Origin: Candidatus Poseidoniales archaeon
Lineage (GTDB): Archaea > Thermoplasmatota > Poseidoniia > Poseidoniales > Poseidoniaceae
Length of the DNA stretch: 50,211 nt
Reading direction: 5' to 3'
Assembly: GCA_003602575.1 (NCBI GenBank)
Contig: QQRY01000014.1
Location: forward strand, 17,163 to 67,373
A program made the translations under genes and the position numbers. The notes under the pieces were generated by a model. That model was not told the DNA's origin, made no database searches, and saw nothing but the letters and a program-made list of their open reading frames with translations. Shown one piece after another: positions 9,408 through 18,067 of the stretch; position 1 is the first letter of the stretch; every line of letters starts with the position of its first letter.

Positions 9408-9956
9408 TCATCTTTGACCAGGTTTCCAAAATGAAAGCGGACTTGGAGCGATTCCTTGAGCACAACGTAAAGCCAAATGGTCTGCTCTTTCATTCCAACG
9501 ATGTCCTCTATGGGCTTTGACATGTTCCCATTCAACTTTACGAATCGAAATAACTTCTCTCCAAAGCGTTTGAAGAGTCTCGACTAATCTTGTATTTGCT
9601 TTAGCCTTCCACTTTCCAGTGGCTAGATTTCCAGCATACAATGAATCTGTTCTAATTACAGCAGGCGTATCGTCGCCTTTGACAAGTAACCACCTCAATG
9701 CTTCAGCAAATCCAGATAATTCAGCAGTGTTATTCGAACCTATTTCTGCGCCTAAGTAATTTTCACTTTCAGGACTTGTAACAACGACCCCTGACAATTC
9801 CTCGAAAATTTCTCCTGTTCCTTTACCAAGCCCATTATCGCCTTTTACAACAACTAGGCCCCAAGCAGCGGGTGTATCTTTGCTAACATTTTGATTTTCC
9901 AAACAGGAACCATCAACATAAAGACTGATCATTTCTGTACGATTCAATATTCTCAC
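9408..9956 (-). CDS. rnhA: Ribonuclease HI
   Basis: Degrades the RNA strand of RNA-DNA hybrids. The four-acid active site is visible: Asp in LYVDGSC, Glu in NNTAELSGFAEAL, Asp in IRTDSLYAGN and Asp in WNERADHLA, with the HVKAHRGH stretch just before the last one. Length (about 180 aa) is slightly above bacterial RNase HI because of an insert after the first strand. The GTG start at 9956 overlaps the gcvH stop (GTGA), implying coupling; an in-frame ATG at 9932 lacks an SD. Many archaea rely on RNase HII, so this type I enzyme is accessory. Confidence 0.88.
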   Translation of the reverse strand: MRILNRTEMISLYVDGSCLENQNVSKDTPAAWGLVVVKGDNGLGKGTGEIFEELSGVVVTSPESENYLGAEIGSNNTAELSGFAEALRWLLVKGDDTPAVIRTDSLYAGNLATGKWKAKANTRLVETLQTLWREVISIRKVEWEHVKAHRGHRWNERADHLALRCAQGIAPSPLSFWKPGQR

Positions 9957-10336
9957 TCGCCAATTTCAGCTCTATATCCGCTAGCATCCATCAAAGAGGA
10001 AACTGCACTAGCATCATCAAGCTTCATTTTAACGATCCATCCTTCTCCATAAGGACTTGAATTCATTAATTCAGGAGCATCATCTAATTCATCATTAACA
10101 GCAGTAATCTCCCCTGCCAATGGAGCAAAAATAGGTGATGCAGATTTGACGGATTCAACAATTGCGAATTCATCCATTTCTCCCATAATCTGGCCAACTT
10201 CTGGTAACTCGATATACACAATATCAGTCAGAGCGTGTTGAGCATGGTCGGTAATTCCAATAATCACCTCATCTCCATCAACCTTAATCCATTCATGCTC
10301 TTTAGTATAATACAAGTCTTCTGGAATCTCACTCAT
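9953..10336 (-). CDS. gcvH: Glycine cleavage system H protein
   Basis: Lipoyl carrier protein that shuttles the aminomethyl group between the P, T and L proteins in glycine breakdown. The lipoylation site is the Lys in AIVESVKSAS, and the N-terminal YYTKEHEWIKVDGDEVIIG is characteristic. The start at 10336 (127 aa) is preferred over one two codons upstream because AGGAG at 10345-10349 is then eight bases away instead of two. The other glycine cleavage genes are not in the window; it is paired with rnhA instead, which has no obvious metabolic link. Confidence 0.95.
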   Translation of the reverse strand: MSEIPEDLYYTKEHEWIKVDGDEVIIGITDHAQHALTDIVYIELPEVGQIMGEMDEFAIVESVKSASPIFAPLAGEITAVNDELDDAPELMNSSPYGEGWIVKMKLDDASAVSSLMDASGYRAEIGE

Positions 10337-10344
10337 AACCATAT

Positions 10345-10349
10345 CTCCT
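10345..10349 (-). promoter_or_regulatory. Shine-Dalgarno site deciding the gcvH start
   Basis: AGGAG on the minus strand, eight bases before ATG 10336 but only two before the alternative ATG at 10342. The spacing points to 10336. Confidence 0.6.
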
Positions 10350-10401
10350 AAATATTGCCAACGTTAGGTAATTGATGAATGTTCGTAATCATATAAATCG
10401 G

Positions 10402-10785
10402 TTATTCTTGTTCTAAACCGATTTCTGTTTCTAGTACTTTTGACTCTAATTCAGCCCATGCATTGCCCACGGCAGAATCATTTTCGATTTCTTGAATCTC
10501 CTTTTCGATTCTATCAGCCATCTGTTCTTCATCTTCATCAGGGAAGTATTTACTAAGATAATTACTATTTTGCTTTAGCAATATAGCGGAGGCCAAACAG
10601 ATCAAAGAGATTAGTAAAAAGACATGCCCAAACCCAACAACCGTAATTTCCATTCTACCTTGAATTAAACCGAAACCACATGCTAAAATCAATCCAAAAC
10701 CAGTCCCGTAAAGTAAACGAGATGCGGCTTTGGCTGGTTCGTCCATAACATGTCCAACCTTAACTAATGCATGAATTAAACGCAA
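10402..10785 (-). CDS. Small membrane protein with acidic tail, unknown
   Basis: 127-aa protein with two membrane segments near residues 26-44 and 50-70 and a strongly acidic, helical cytosolic tail (DEDEEQMADRIEKEIQEIE). No family recognised. The TTG start at 10785 lies one base after the stop of the THEP1-like gene; an ATG at 10746 (114 aa) is equally possible and begins just before the first amphipathic stretch. Tight spacing suggests one transcript with the NTPase. Confidence 0.5.
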   Translation of the reverse strand: MRLIHALVKVGHVMDEPAKAASRLLYGTGFGLILACGFGLIQGRMEITVVGFGHVFLLISLICLASAILLKQNSNYLSKYFPDEDEEQMADRIEKEIQEIENDSAVGNAWAELESKVLETEIGLEQE

Positions 10786-10786
10786 A

Positions 10787-11368
10787 TCAATATGTTTCTC
10801 GCATCAGTTTGTGAATTTTATACGGTAAAAGGGCGCGATTAACAGGAGTAACTTCTAAAATTCTGCCATCGTCTCTTCTTCTAATGTCTTGAAGCAATGG
10901 ATGTCTACTTTTTTTGTGCAATGTTAGCAATGTTGGCTTATCGACTTGCAATGCGCTTCTAACACAGTTGACGAATTCTTCACTTTCAACAGAAAATTTA
11001 CCGATTTCGTCAATTACAAGTACTTCACATTCTTCTTTTGCATAATTTATTGCCGGAATAGCAACTTCTTCTAGAGCCTTTAGATCTAATCCATATCCAA
11101 GGACTCTCAAGCGGGAATCAAAGGTTTTGTGAGCGATTACTCCTTCTTCTTCGGTAATTATATTGATTACTTTGTAACCCAATCTTTCACCATTCTCTAA
11201 AATAGGTTCAGTGCGCATACCGCCAACTATTGGCTTTCCAGAAGGATTTCCTCGAATATTAATTTCCCGAGTTCGCTCATCCACAAGCATCTCAAGGACC
11301 TTTTCCATTACAGCGGATTTACCACTTCTCGGCAAACCTGTAATTCCTATCTTTGGATGTATTCCCAT
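10787..11368 (-). CDS. THEP1-family nucleoside-triphosphatase
   Basis: P-loop NTPase of the archaeal THEP1/NTPase_1 family, which hydrolyses NTPs in vitro; its role in the cell is unsettled. Walker A GLPRSGKSAV lies at about residues 11-20 and Walker B is VLVIDEIGKFSVESEEF. The conserved GGMRTEPI and the middle segment with GYKVINI also match. The ATG at 11368 (193 aa) is preceded by AAGGT eight bases upstream; a TTG three codons earlier is less likely. It is followed almost without gap by a small membrane protein gene. Confidence 0.85.
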   Translation of the reverse strand: MGIHPKIGITGLPRSGKSAVMEKVLEMLVDERTREINIRGNPSGKPIVGGMRTEPILENGERLGYKVINIITEEEGVIAHKTFDSRLRVLGYGLDLKALEEVAIPAINYAKEECEVLVIDEIGKFSVESEEFVNCVRSALQVDKPTLLTLHKKSRHPLLQDIRRRDDGRILEVTPVNRALLPYKIHKLMRETY

Positions 11369-11521
11369 CTTAATCAACCTTGACTACGCAGTACCCAGTG
11401 GCTTATCAGTAATAAACAATGTTGTTATCAGTAAACATAACTTGATTTTCTAAAAACTTATCAAATTAGACAGAAAACTTCCGGAAAACAACATTAGCGG
11501 TATAGAAAGAGTATTTTCTCA

Positions 11522-11953
11522 TCAAACCGAGAGTATTGATTCACCATTATTATACGATTTCCAAATTTCTTCAACCCATTCAAATAGCTTTGACATGGTA
11601 TCTTTTTCGACACCAGCATGTTTTGCAATTGACGATAAGATACGCAATTCCTTTTTATCATATTCACCATCGACAGCAGATAGTAAAGCTCCGTCCCTCA
11701 ATGCAAGTTTTAATCCAGTCTCCGATAGAAAACTGATTGTCTTTTCAAATTCAGGTGGATTATTCAACATATTTCGAATATCAACTCGCATTTCTGGGTG
11801 GAGCATTGAAGAGCCCATTATCGATTCAATCAACATTAACTCCTCCTGAACCAACGCTCCGTCTATTGAAGCTATAATTACCATCAATTCAGCATGCGCT
11901 TTGCGTTCATCTAAACTCAATTCATTGAGCGAATTGGGGAACAAAGACTTCAC
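11522..11953 (-). CDS. TerB-like protein, second of a tandem pair
   Basis: 143-aa all-helical protein resembling the TerB (tellurite resistance B) fold. The repeated acidic helix-loop-helix signature is visible: IIASIDGALVQEE near residue 30 and LLSAVDGEYDKKELRIL near 90-107. It aligns end to end with its upstream neighbour (about 30% by eye, same length and same gap-free layout, including the shared LALRD stretch), so the pair arose by duplication. The GTG start overlaps the upstream stop (GTGA). TerB-like domains are associated with metal binding and membrane stress; no function can be assigned here. Confidence 0.55.
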   Translation of the reverse strand: MKSLFPNSLNELSLDERKAHAELMVIIASIDGALVQEELMLIESIMGSSMLHPEMRVDIRNMLNNPPEFEKTISFLSETGLKLALRDGALLSAVDGEYDKKELRILSSIAKHAGVEKDTMSKLFEWVEEIWKSYNNGESILSV

Positions 11954-12381
11954 TCCGAGAGGTCATTTAGTAAATCATAACCGCTCTGCATCCATGAATA
12001 GCCTTCCACAGTCCAACTCAATAATCTGTCAAGCGATCCTTCCGATAGTCCAAGATGGGTAATTATTTCTTCCAAAACTTCTCTTTCATCATCATCTACT
12101 TCACCATCGGCAGCTGCCATCAAAACAGCATCACGTAGAGCCAATCTTCCTGCCTCATCACTAAGGCCAGCCAAGCATTCATCTAACGGTGGCGGCGATT
12201 TTAGTGCTTCTCTAATCATTGAGCGTTGATTTGGAGAGAGCAGCGCAGTTCCCAAACGTTGTTCAAACATTGCCATTTCATCTACTGTTAATTCATTGTC
12301 GACTCTAGCCATAAATGCGAGTAAGCGAGCATATGAGAAGCGTTCCTCACGAGATAGCTTGTGGATTGTATCGGGCAACAT
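11950..12381 (-). CDS. TerB-like protein, first of a tandem pair
   Basis: 143-aa helical protein with the TerB-type acidic motif MAAADGEVDDDEREVLEEI in the C-terminal half, and a weaker first copy (FMARVDNELTVDEMAMFEQ). The DGEVDDDE loop is the best match to the family. It is a paralogue of the following gene and coupled to it by a four-base overlap, which suggests a heterodimer. It begins with ATG. No tellurite-resistance partners (TerC, TerD, TerZ) are nearby. Confidence 0.58.
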   Translation of the reverse strand: MLPDTIHKLSREERFSYARLLAFMARVDNELTVDEMAMFEQRLGTALLSPNQRSMIREALKSPPPLDECLAGLSDEAGRLALRDAVLMAAADGEVDDDEREVLEEIITHLGLSEGSLDRLLSWTVEGYSWMQSGYDLLNDLSE

Positions 12382-12474
12382 GAATCAAGCGTGTAGTTCA
12401 TCACCCATGAACTTCACGCTGATTTTGGACTCCTAAGGCTTGAATTTCAACATAAAATGTCAAACCGAGAATTA

Positions 12475-12897
12475 TTATTCTTCATCGGTATAACCGAATA
12501 CAAACCATCTCATCGCTGCCCACGTAAAAATTCCCCAAATGCACATATTGATTAAGAAAATTAACCTTATCGGCAATTCAGAAATAATCAATAGAGAGTC
12601 ATAACTTAGAGTTGAGGCAACTAAACCGAAAGAATAAACAGAGATTGCTCTAAGTAAGGTTTGCTTAATATCTCTTCTACCATCAAAGGTGAACCATCTA
12701 TGAACAAAGTGTGCAATGGTGCTTGAAAATATCCAAGAAATCGTCCAAACAAATGTTTCGCCAACATAATCTATTACTGGTGTTACTCTGAAAATCTCCC
12801 AAGAAATCCAGAAAATAAGAGTGTTGAAGCCCCCTGCTGTAGCAAATCTTTGAATCGTCCCTCTAGGAAACGCCTCTTCGATTTTCACTTTTTTCAA
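12475..12897 (-). CDS. GtrA-like four-helix membrane protein
   Basis: Small membrane protein of the GtrA family, whose members work with polyprenyl-phosphate sugars in glycan assembly. Four membrane segments are predicted, and the loop HRWFTFDGRRDI after helix two corresponds to the family's NRxWTF motif. I chose the TTG at 12897 (140 aa) because GGAGGG at 12905-12910 is seven bases upstream; the longer reading from 12912 would put that SD inside the coding sequence. It follows the short UDP-sugar dehydrogenase closely and is probably in the same transcript, which supports a cell-envelope sugar role. Confidence 0.7.
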   Translation of the reverse strand: MKKVKIEEAFPRGTIQRFATAGGFNTLIFWISWEIFRVTPVIDYVGETFVWTISWIFSSTIAHFVHRWFTFDGRRDIKQTLLRAISVYSFGLVASTLSYDSLLIISELPIRLIFLINMCIWGIFTWAAMRWFVFGYTDEE

Positions 12898-12915
12898 GAA
12901 TAAACCCTCCAATGG

Positions 12916-13740
12916 TTAATCATCTAATGTGGCAAAATCACTCGGTTTACCAGTTGGCATCGTTCTTAGTCTTGAATTATCTTTTTGAATTGCATCAAGG
13001 AGTTCATATTTACACCCTAATTTCTCTGCTAAAACTCCCAGAGCCATGAAATCTTTAGGTAAGCATTTACCTCCAAAACCGCGCTTTAGCCCATGAAGCG
13101 GTTCAAGATGAGAATCACCGATTGTTTGAGTATGTGGTACAGTAATAATTTCTCTAATTTTATCCCAATCTCCGCCAAGCTGTTGGCTTATATCATACAT
13201 TTGATTAGCGAAAATAACCTTTATTGCATTGAATGAATTTTTTGTATATTTAACTAGTTCAGCTTCAGTAGGGGTGACTTGAAATAGATTCTCAGTTCTA
13301 ATTACGCCTGCTTTTTTGTGTTGTTGAAAGACTCTATCTGCGACATCTTTATGATGCGTTCCACAAACCAATAAGTCTTGGTTAGCAAAGTCTTCTAAAC
13401 TCCTTCGTTCAACTAGGAATTCAGGAGAATGTGCGATTTTCAGGTGCGGATATTTATCATGAAATTTTTGTGTAGTTCCAGGTATAACAGTGCTTTTAAT
13501 TACGGCAGTAAAGCCATCAGGTAGAGAATCTAATATTTCTTCAATAATCTTTGTATCACAAGCTCCAGTTTCAGGATGTGGAGGCGTCGGTACTGCTATG
13601 TAAGCAAAATCCACATTATCGACAACTATTGAGAGGTCAGTACCTCTTGACGGGTCGTGAATAAATAATTCATGGTGGTCTGCAAAGCAATGTTCGATGG
13701 CTCCACCGACCATGCCTGCGCCGATAATTCCCACTTTCAT
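12916..13740 (-). CDS. Short UDP-glucose/GDP-mannose 6-dehydrogenase-like protein
   Basis: NAD-dependent nucleotide-sugar dehydrogenase of about 274 aa. The Rossmann start [18 protein letters not shown], the [10 protein letters not shown] strand, the substrate loop [14 protein letters not shown] and the catalytic cysteine in [11 protein letters not shown] (Cys226) are all present. Standard enzymes are about 430 aa; here the protein stops soon after the central dimerisation domain and lacks the C-terminal nucleotide-sugar-binding Rossmann domain. There is no frameshifted remnant downstream, since GtrA follows at once. ATG 13740 is preferred over a TTG at 13752. It may be a genuine compact form or use another protein for the missing domain. 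Confidence 0.8.
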   Translation of the reverse strand: MKVGIIGAGMVGGAIEHCFADHHELFIHDPSRGTDLSIVVDNVDFAYIAVPTPPHPETGACDTKIIEEILDSLPDGFTAVIKSTVIPGTTQKFHDKYPHLKIAHSPEFLVERRSLEDFANQDLLVCGTHHKDVADRVFQQHKKAGVIRTENLFQVTPTEAELVKYTKNSFNAIKVIFANQMYDISQQLGGDWDKIREIITVPHTQTIGDSHLEPLHGLKRGFGGKCLPKDFMALGVLAEKLGCKYELLDAIQKDNSRLRTMPTGKPSDFATLDD

Positions 13741-13865
13741 ATATTGAGGCAAGAAGACATGATGTATGGTGATTTCTATTATTCAATGAATGAGTGACGA
13801 TAAAGTCGACTACTATGTCCTGTTAAAAGTAGAATCACCTTTCCCTCTAATTCTCCCTTGCTCAT

Positions 13866-14531
13866 TTAATCATCATCAGAATATAATTCCTTTATCGCTC
13901 CGTCCTTAGCATTGTGTTCGAACCAGTCAGTTTTTACCAAATCTCCAAGTTTTTCAACTCCCGCCTCGATTAAATCTTTATCTTTTGCTTCGGCTTCATG
14001 CCATCGCTTTTCTGACATTTCAGCATATTTTTCGTCTGCTTCTCTGATCAATGATTCTCCAGCAGAAATCTCCTGTTGTAAATCATCATAGTCATTATTT
14101 TTCATAGCATCAATTCTTTGATTATCCTTGTCCAAAGGTTCAGATAAAATTCCTCCTGTCGGGCCTTTTTCATCAAAACCCCTAGAGCGACGATATTTTT
14201 TATTGGTAAATGCTGCCTCTATTTTTTCAAATTCTCCTTTCTTGTAAAGTGCAATTGTATTTTCGAATTCGGAATAATCGCGCTCCAAATCTATTTCGAA
14301 CTTTTCTGCAAAATGATTTATTGCGCTATCTTTTTTATTTTTTATCACAATGAAGTTTAGTCCAAAAACAATCATTGTTAATAAAATAGTTAAAATTCTG
14401 AAATTTAATTCCTTCAGAAGATAGAGTGAAACTGAACCGCTTGAGAAAATTATGATTATATTACAAAACAAGAAAAGATTCAATCGATTAATGAGTTTGA
14501 TAAATCTGTCATATTCCGAACTATAATCCAT
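13866..14531 (-). CDS. Membrane protein with charged cytosolic domain, unknown
   Basis: 221-aa protein with two hydrophobic helices near residues 14-37 and 44-62 and a long hydrophilic, Asp/Glu/Lys-rich C-terminal part that looks helical (about 145-200), ending in an acidic tail. No family recognised. It lies four bases after the next upstream gene, which encodes another two-helix membrane protein, so both are probably made from one message and might form a complex. Confidence 0.5.
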   Translation of the reverse strand: MDYSSEYDRFIKLINRLNLFLFCNIIIIFSSGSVSLYLLKELNFRILTILLTMIVFGLNFIVIKNKKDSAINHFAEKFEIDLERDYSEFENTIALYKKGEFEKIEAAFTNKKYRRSRGFDEKGPTGGILSEPLDKDNQRIDAMKNNDYDDLQQEISAGESLIREADEKYAEMSEKRWHEAEAKDKDLIEAGVEKLGDLVKTDWFEHNAKDGAIKELYSDDD

Positions 14532-14535
14532 ATTC

Positions 14536-14853
14536 TCAACCTTTATTGATTATTGAATTTAAAGTTTCTATAATGTCATCATTTTCTAAACTATTTTCTT
14601 TCCATCTTAGGGACTTAATCGCAGTAATTTCACTCGCCTTAATCGAATTTTTCATCCTATCAAAAGCGAATTGAATAAGTAAACCCATCAGTAGAAATGC
14701 AGCTAAGCCGAAATGCCATGAAGTGAAATAGCCGACTAGGATTGAAACAATAATCGCTTGAATGATAGCAAAAATCCCACGCATATACATTCGCTTTTTT
14801 GACTCCATAGAGTCTAGTAATCGTTGAGCAGCCTGTTTACGAGTCATCGTCAT
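14536..14853 (-). CDS. Two-helix membrane protein, unknown
   Basis: 105-aa protein with two membrane segments near residues 25-43 and 46-64, flanked by basic helices (KKRMYMRG; FDRMKNSIKASE). Start ATG at 14853 has GAGGAT five bases upstream (14859-14864), so translation of this small gene is well supported. Unrecognised; neighbour of a second two-helix membrane protein with four bases between them. Confidence 0.5.
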   Translation of the reverse strand: MTMTRKQAAQRLLDSMESKKRMYMRGIFAIIQAIIVSILVGYFTSWHFGLAAFLLMGLLIQFAFDRMKNSIKASEITAIKSLRWKENSLENDDIIETLNSIINKG

Positions 14854-14882
14854 AACAAATCCTCGAATGCGCTTGACTTATT

Positions 14883-15494
14883 TTAGATTAAAATGAAACA
14901 ATCATCATCAATCTCAACAATTGAGCCATTCATCAGCAAATGTTCCAAAGCCTCTTCTATCTCTTCATACGAAACTCCTCTAGAATCCATTTCAATAACA
15001 ATTTTTTCTAGAGTAGCAACAGGTTCTCCTTTTGCCACTTCTGCTTCAATAGCCATCAACAATAATTGGCAAGCAACCGCTAATAATGGATCATCGCCCT
15101 GACTATCAGGTAATAATTCGAGGAACGCATTAACTGGGTGAGACTCACTGACATTGGATTCCTCATTGCCGATAGCTCTTGATCCAAGGCCAAGTATTGA
15201 CTTATCATAGTCGAGGTCGAAACAATCGAACAGGTTTCGTTGTTGAGAGTCAATCAAATCAGTAGTATTCGGGTTGAGTCTTTTTGCAATATCTTCTAAT
15301 CTCTTCAACCTTTGTTCAGAACTCTTCTTTTCACGCGCAATATCCGAAGAAATTAGCTCCATTGTCATCTTTGCTTGCTCTTTTAACCAACTTTCCAGAG
15401 TCCACAGTGGGTCAAGGCCACTCATGACTCCGCATAGACGTTGAATCTCTTCGGGCATTGAATCAATGTGAAGCGGCTCATCTCTCATACACAT
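14883..15494 (-). CDS. Unrecognised protein with winged-helix-like C-terminus
   Basis: About 203-aa soluble protein. The N-terminal half carries a charged, probably coiled-coil helix (SDIAREKKSSEQRLKRLED). The last 45 residues (ATLEKIVIEMDSRGVSYEEI, then EALEHLLMNGSIVEIDDDCF) have the helix-helix-wing pattern of small winged-helix domains found in replication and transcription proteins. The start is uncertain: ATG at 15494 or 15488, or a TTG at 15536 that adds an unlikely leader; none has an SD. Function unknown. Confidence 0.5.
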   Translation of the reverse strand: MCMRDEPLHIDSMPEEIQRLCGVMSGLDPLWTLESWLKEQAKMTMELISSDIAREKKSSEQRLKRLEDIAKRLNPNTTDLIDSQQRNLFDCFDLDYDKSILGLGSRAIGNEESNVSESHPVNAFLELLPDSQGDDPLLAVACQLLLMAIEAEVAKGEPVATLEKIVIEMDSRGVSYEEIEEALEHLLMNGSIVEIDDDCFILI

Positions 15495-15579
15495 GTTTGA
15501 TTGGTGGCAGCCTATGAAGGCTGGGTTTGAAATCAATCATTAAAGTGATTACGATATACGGAAGAATAGATTTTAGAAA

Positions 15580-16206
15580 TTAATTCTGGGAACGGTTTTT
15601 CCACTCTTGTTCAAATTGAGCCCACATTTCCTGCTCAAGTTGAGCGCGGATTTGAGCCTCCATCTGCGGCTGTAACTCAATGATTAACTGCTCTTGTATT
15701 TCATACGCCATCGTTTGTCTAACATGGGCCTCTGTAGATCTGATAAGTTCTTCTCGTTCCAATTCCAGTAATTCTGGAGAAGCCCCTTCAGTCTCACTTT
15801 TGTTTCGATTAATTTCCGCTTGAACAACACGTTCAATTTCACTCATCAATCTTTTTACTACAGCTAATTCCCATTCTTCTCTGGGTGTAGGCGTTTTCAT
15901 TCGAGAAGCTTCATTTCTCAAGGTTTGTACGATTCGAGCCCTTACAGGGTTGCCAATTTCAAAATCATGTGCTCCTGATACAAAACCAACCAAGGCGTCT
16001 AACCATTCTTGTTCCCCTAGTTTATGCCCACATCCTGGGCATGAGATTTCAGAAGATTCAGTTGCAAGTAGATTTTCCTCTTTTGTAGATTCTTTTCTCC
16101 CAACTCTACGCTGTGGGGCGGGCTTTTCATCTAAATCAAATGAAATACTAGTTCCAAAAGTACCTTTTTTTGGGCTTATTTCAGGTTCACGAGCCATCTT
16201 CTTCAT
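15580..16206 (-). CDS. Unrecognised protein with one CxxC pair and long C-terminal helix
   Basis: 208-aa hydrophilic protein. A basic, disordered N-terminus leads to CPGCGHKLG near residue 56, a lone zinc-finger-like CxxC that would need a partner to bind metal. The C-terminal third is a Glu/Gln-rich helix (EIQEQLIIELQPQMEAQIRAQ region), probably a coiled coil. A TATA-like TTTATTTATG at 16224-16233 lies 18-27 bases before the ATG, fitting a leaderless message. No family recognised. Confidence 0.5.
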   Translation of the reverse strand: MKKMAREPEISPKKGTFGTSISFDLDEKPAPQRRVGRKESTKEENLLATESSEISCPGCGHKLGEQEWLDALVGFVSGAHDFEIGNPVRARIVQTLRNEASRMKTPTPREEWELAVVKRLMSEIERVVQAEINRNKSETEGASPELLELEREELIRSTEAHVRQTMAYEIQEQLIIELQPQMEAQIRAQLEQEMWAQFEQEWKNRSQN

Positions 16207-16265
16207 GATTTAGTTATAATGCATAAATAAAAGTTTTCCGCCGTCAAAATTTTACAATTTGACAT

Positions 16266-17027
16266 TTAGTCGACAGATGAAGACAAATCACTTAGAAATT
16301 CATTGATGTGTTTTAGCGTAAGTTGTAAATTAATATCATTATCAAATGGAAACTCTAGTTTTTCTTCTTGAAAATCAAATCCAGTGACGAGATTTTTAGC
16401 TACACGTGACACTTCATCGACTATTGTTATACTACCCATCTTGGCTGATCTTGAAAGAGGATTTAAATCGACAACAATAACAATTTTACCCATGGCTACA
16501 AGTGCTTCACACCTATCTCCATCTTCTAAAGGAACTAGTATAACATCACTGGAATAAATGCCATTTTGACAACATTTTGCTCTAGGTCCTTCCAGGCCAG
16601 GGATTAGAGCATCGGGCGAAGCACCAAGAATTTCTACATTTAATCCTAATTTACTTTTTATTTCTTCGAGATGATTCAGCAATACTTGCATTCTTTTTGC
16701 AGTACGGTAAAAAATATTCACTTCGATTGGACAATTTAGTAAAGATGCAAGCTTCAATAGGTCTTCTCCAGCAAGTGCAGTTGTATTTCCATTGACACTG
16801 ATTACTGGATTTTTTGCATTTTTCAATTGGTATAAAGCATGTTTAGTTGCTAACATTGCAGAATCGATGGTCTGTTCCCCAATTAGGTAATCGTAAGCCT
16901 CACCTCTCCCATGTGCGATTAGGGCACTCCCTGCCAGCATTCCTTTTTCTGCAGCACCCTCCAAAATATGCCTCTTCAATAGAGATTCATATCTAGGATG
17001 GCTTGGGTCAGCAGCGAAATCTTTCAT
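16266..17027 (-). CDS. 4-phosphopantoate--beta-alanine ligase (archaeal phosphopantothenate synthetase)
   Basis: Joins 4-phosphopantoate to beta-alanine with ATP in the archaeal coenzyme A route, replacing bacterial PanC/PanK. Family signatures are clear: HPRYESLLKRHILEGAAEKG at the N-terminus, LIAHGRGEAYDYLIGEQT, NPVISVNGNTTALAG, and VVDLNPLSRSAKMGSITIVDE near the C-terminus. The ATG at 17027 (253 aa) is chosen because AGGTGA at 17033-17038 sits five bases upstream; the GTG at 17036 is part of that SD. It follows nadC closely, and its pathway partner pantoate kinase is divergent about 1 kb away. Confidence 0.93.
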   Translation of the reverse strand: MKDFAADPSHPRYESLLKRHILEGAAEKGMLAGSALIAHGRGEAYDYLIGEQTIDSAMLATKHALYQLKNAKNPVISVNGNTTALAGEDLLKLASLLNCPIEVNIFYRTAKRMQVLLNHLEEIKSKLGLNVEILGASPDALIPGLEGPRAKCCQNGIYSSDVILVPLEDGDRCEALVAMGKIVIVVDLNPLSRSAKMGSITIVDEVSRVAKNLVTGFDFQEEKLEFPFDNDINLQLTLKHINEFLSDLSSSVD

Positions 17028-17032
17028 ATTAT

Positions 17033-17038
17033 TCACCT
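17033..17038 (-). promoter_or_regulatory. Shine-Dalgarno site deciding the phosphopantothenate synthetase start
   Basis: AGGTGA on the minus strand, five bases before ATG 17027. It overlaps a GTG that could be misread as the start. Confidence 0.6.
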
Positions 17039-17040
17039 GA

Positions 17041-17976
17041 CTAATCTAGTAGCATTGAAAGGTCTAGTGGAGCGACTCCTCGATTCAAAGCACTTGTAGA
17101 AAGAACATCTAGCCCACATTCATACCAATCAGTCAATTTTTCAAAGATTATTCCACCACTCGCTTCAAGAATTATATGTTCTCTTAGCCCCATGTCTACG
17201 AGTTGAGAAGCAATATCATTACTTCTCTCAGGGCCAAAATTATCCAACATTATTACTAATCTTGGTTTGTCTTCAATCTCTCTCTGGTTCCAAATAGCAG
17301 CAGCTGTAATTGCTTCCTTATCTTCCCGAACCTCAATTTCAAGGAATGCTCCAATTTCAGAAAGTTCGATATTTTGAAGATAACTGGCGATTCTTGAACT
17401 ATTATCGTCTAGTTCAGGCATCATGGTTGCAAGGTCATTTTCCTTAATCATTACAGCGTCAAACTTATTCAATCTGTGAGTAAACCCCCCACCCATATGA
17501 ACCGCCCATTTGTCGAGCAAACCCCAAATTGTTTTTCTTGTACAGGCGATTTGACCTTTGGCCAAAGAAGTCCAACGTTTTGTTTCTGTTGCAATTCCAG
17601 AAAGTTGCCCTAGAATATTGAGCATACTTCTCTCAATGCCGAGTAAAGTATCTCTATCACCATTTAATTCAGCGATTTCATCGCCGGAAGATACTTTCTT
17701 ACCATCTCTCGCAAACCATGAGATTTGGATTGATGGCGCCCAAATTTGAATTAAGTGATCAATCATTGATGTACCAACAATCAAACCATCACCTTTGGCG
17801 ATAATTTTAGCAGTAGCCGCATCATTAGATCCCATAAATGGCATTTCAATACCGTCATCAATCAGTATGGTACTAACCCATCTATCCATGCTTGATAGCA
17901 ACATTCGACTTGGACCATCTTCAGCGGTCCACAATAAATGCCCGCGGTCATGAGGTAATTGGTTACTACCCGCCAT
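17041..17976 (-). CDS. nadC: Nicotinate-nucleotide pyrophosphorylase (quinolinate phosphoribosyltransferase)
   Basis: Converts quinolinate and PRPP to nicotinate mononucleotide in de novo NAD synthesis. Visible motifs: the N-terminal domain ending in ERSMLNILGQLSGIAT, CTRKTIWGLL with the substrate-binding Arg/Lys, GGGFTHRLNKFDAVMIKEND, and the barrel end LEASGGII. Length (311 aa) is a little above the usual 280-290. The family's HR..L.D...IK.NH motif reads KEND here, with Asp replacing the usual His. Starts with ATG and no SD. Probably co-transcribed with the phosphopantothenate synthetase gene four codons or so downstream. Confidence 0.92.
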   Translation of the reverse strand: MAGSNQLPHDRGHLLWTAEDGPSRMLLSSMDRWVSTILIDDGIEMPFMGSNDAATAKIIAKGDGLIVGTSMIDHLIQIWAPSIQISWFARDGKKVSSGDEIAELNGDRDTLLGIERSMLNILGQLSGIATETKRWTSLAKGQIACTRKTIWGLLDKWAVHMGGGFTHRLNKFDAVMIKENDLATMMPELDDNSSRIASYLQNIELSEIGAFLEIEVREDKEAITAAAIWNQREIEDKPRLVIMLDNFGPERSNDIASQLVDMGLREHIILEASGGIIFEKLTDWYECGLDVLSTSALNRGVAPLDLSMLLD

Positions 17977-18067
17977 AATGTATGCTAGAAGTTCTTGACT
18001 TTCAAATCCTCTATCGTTGTAAATGTCTTATTTTACGCTTATTTTTTGATTTTCAATCATAGTATTC

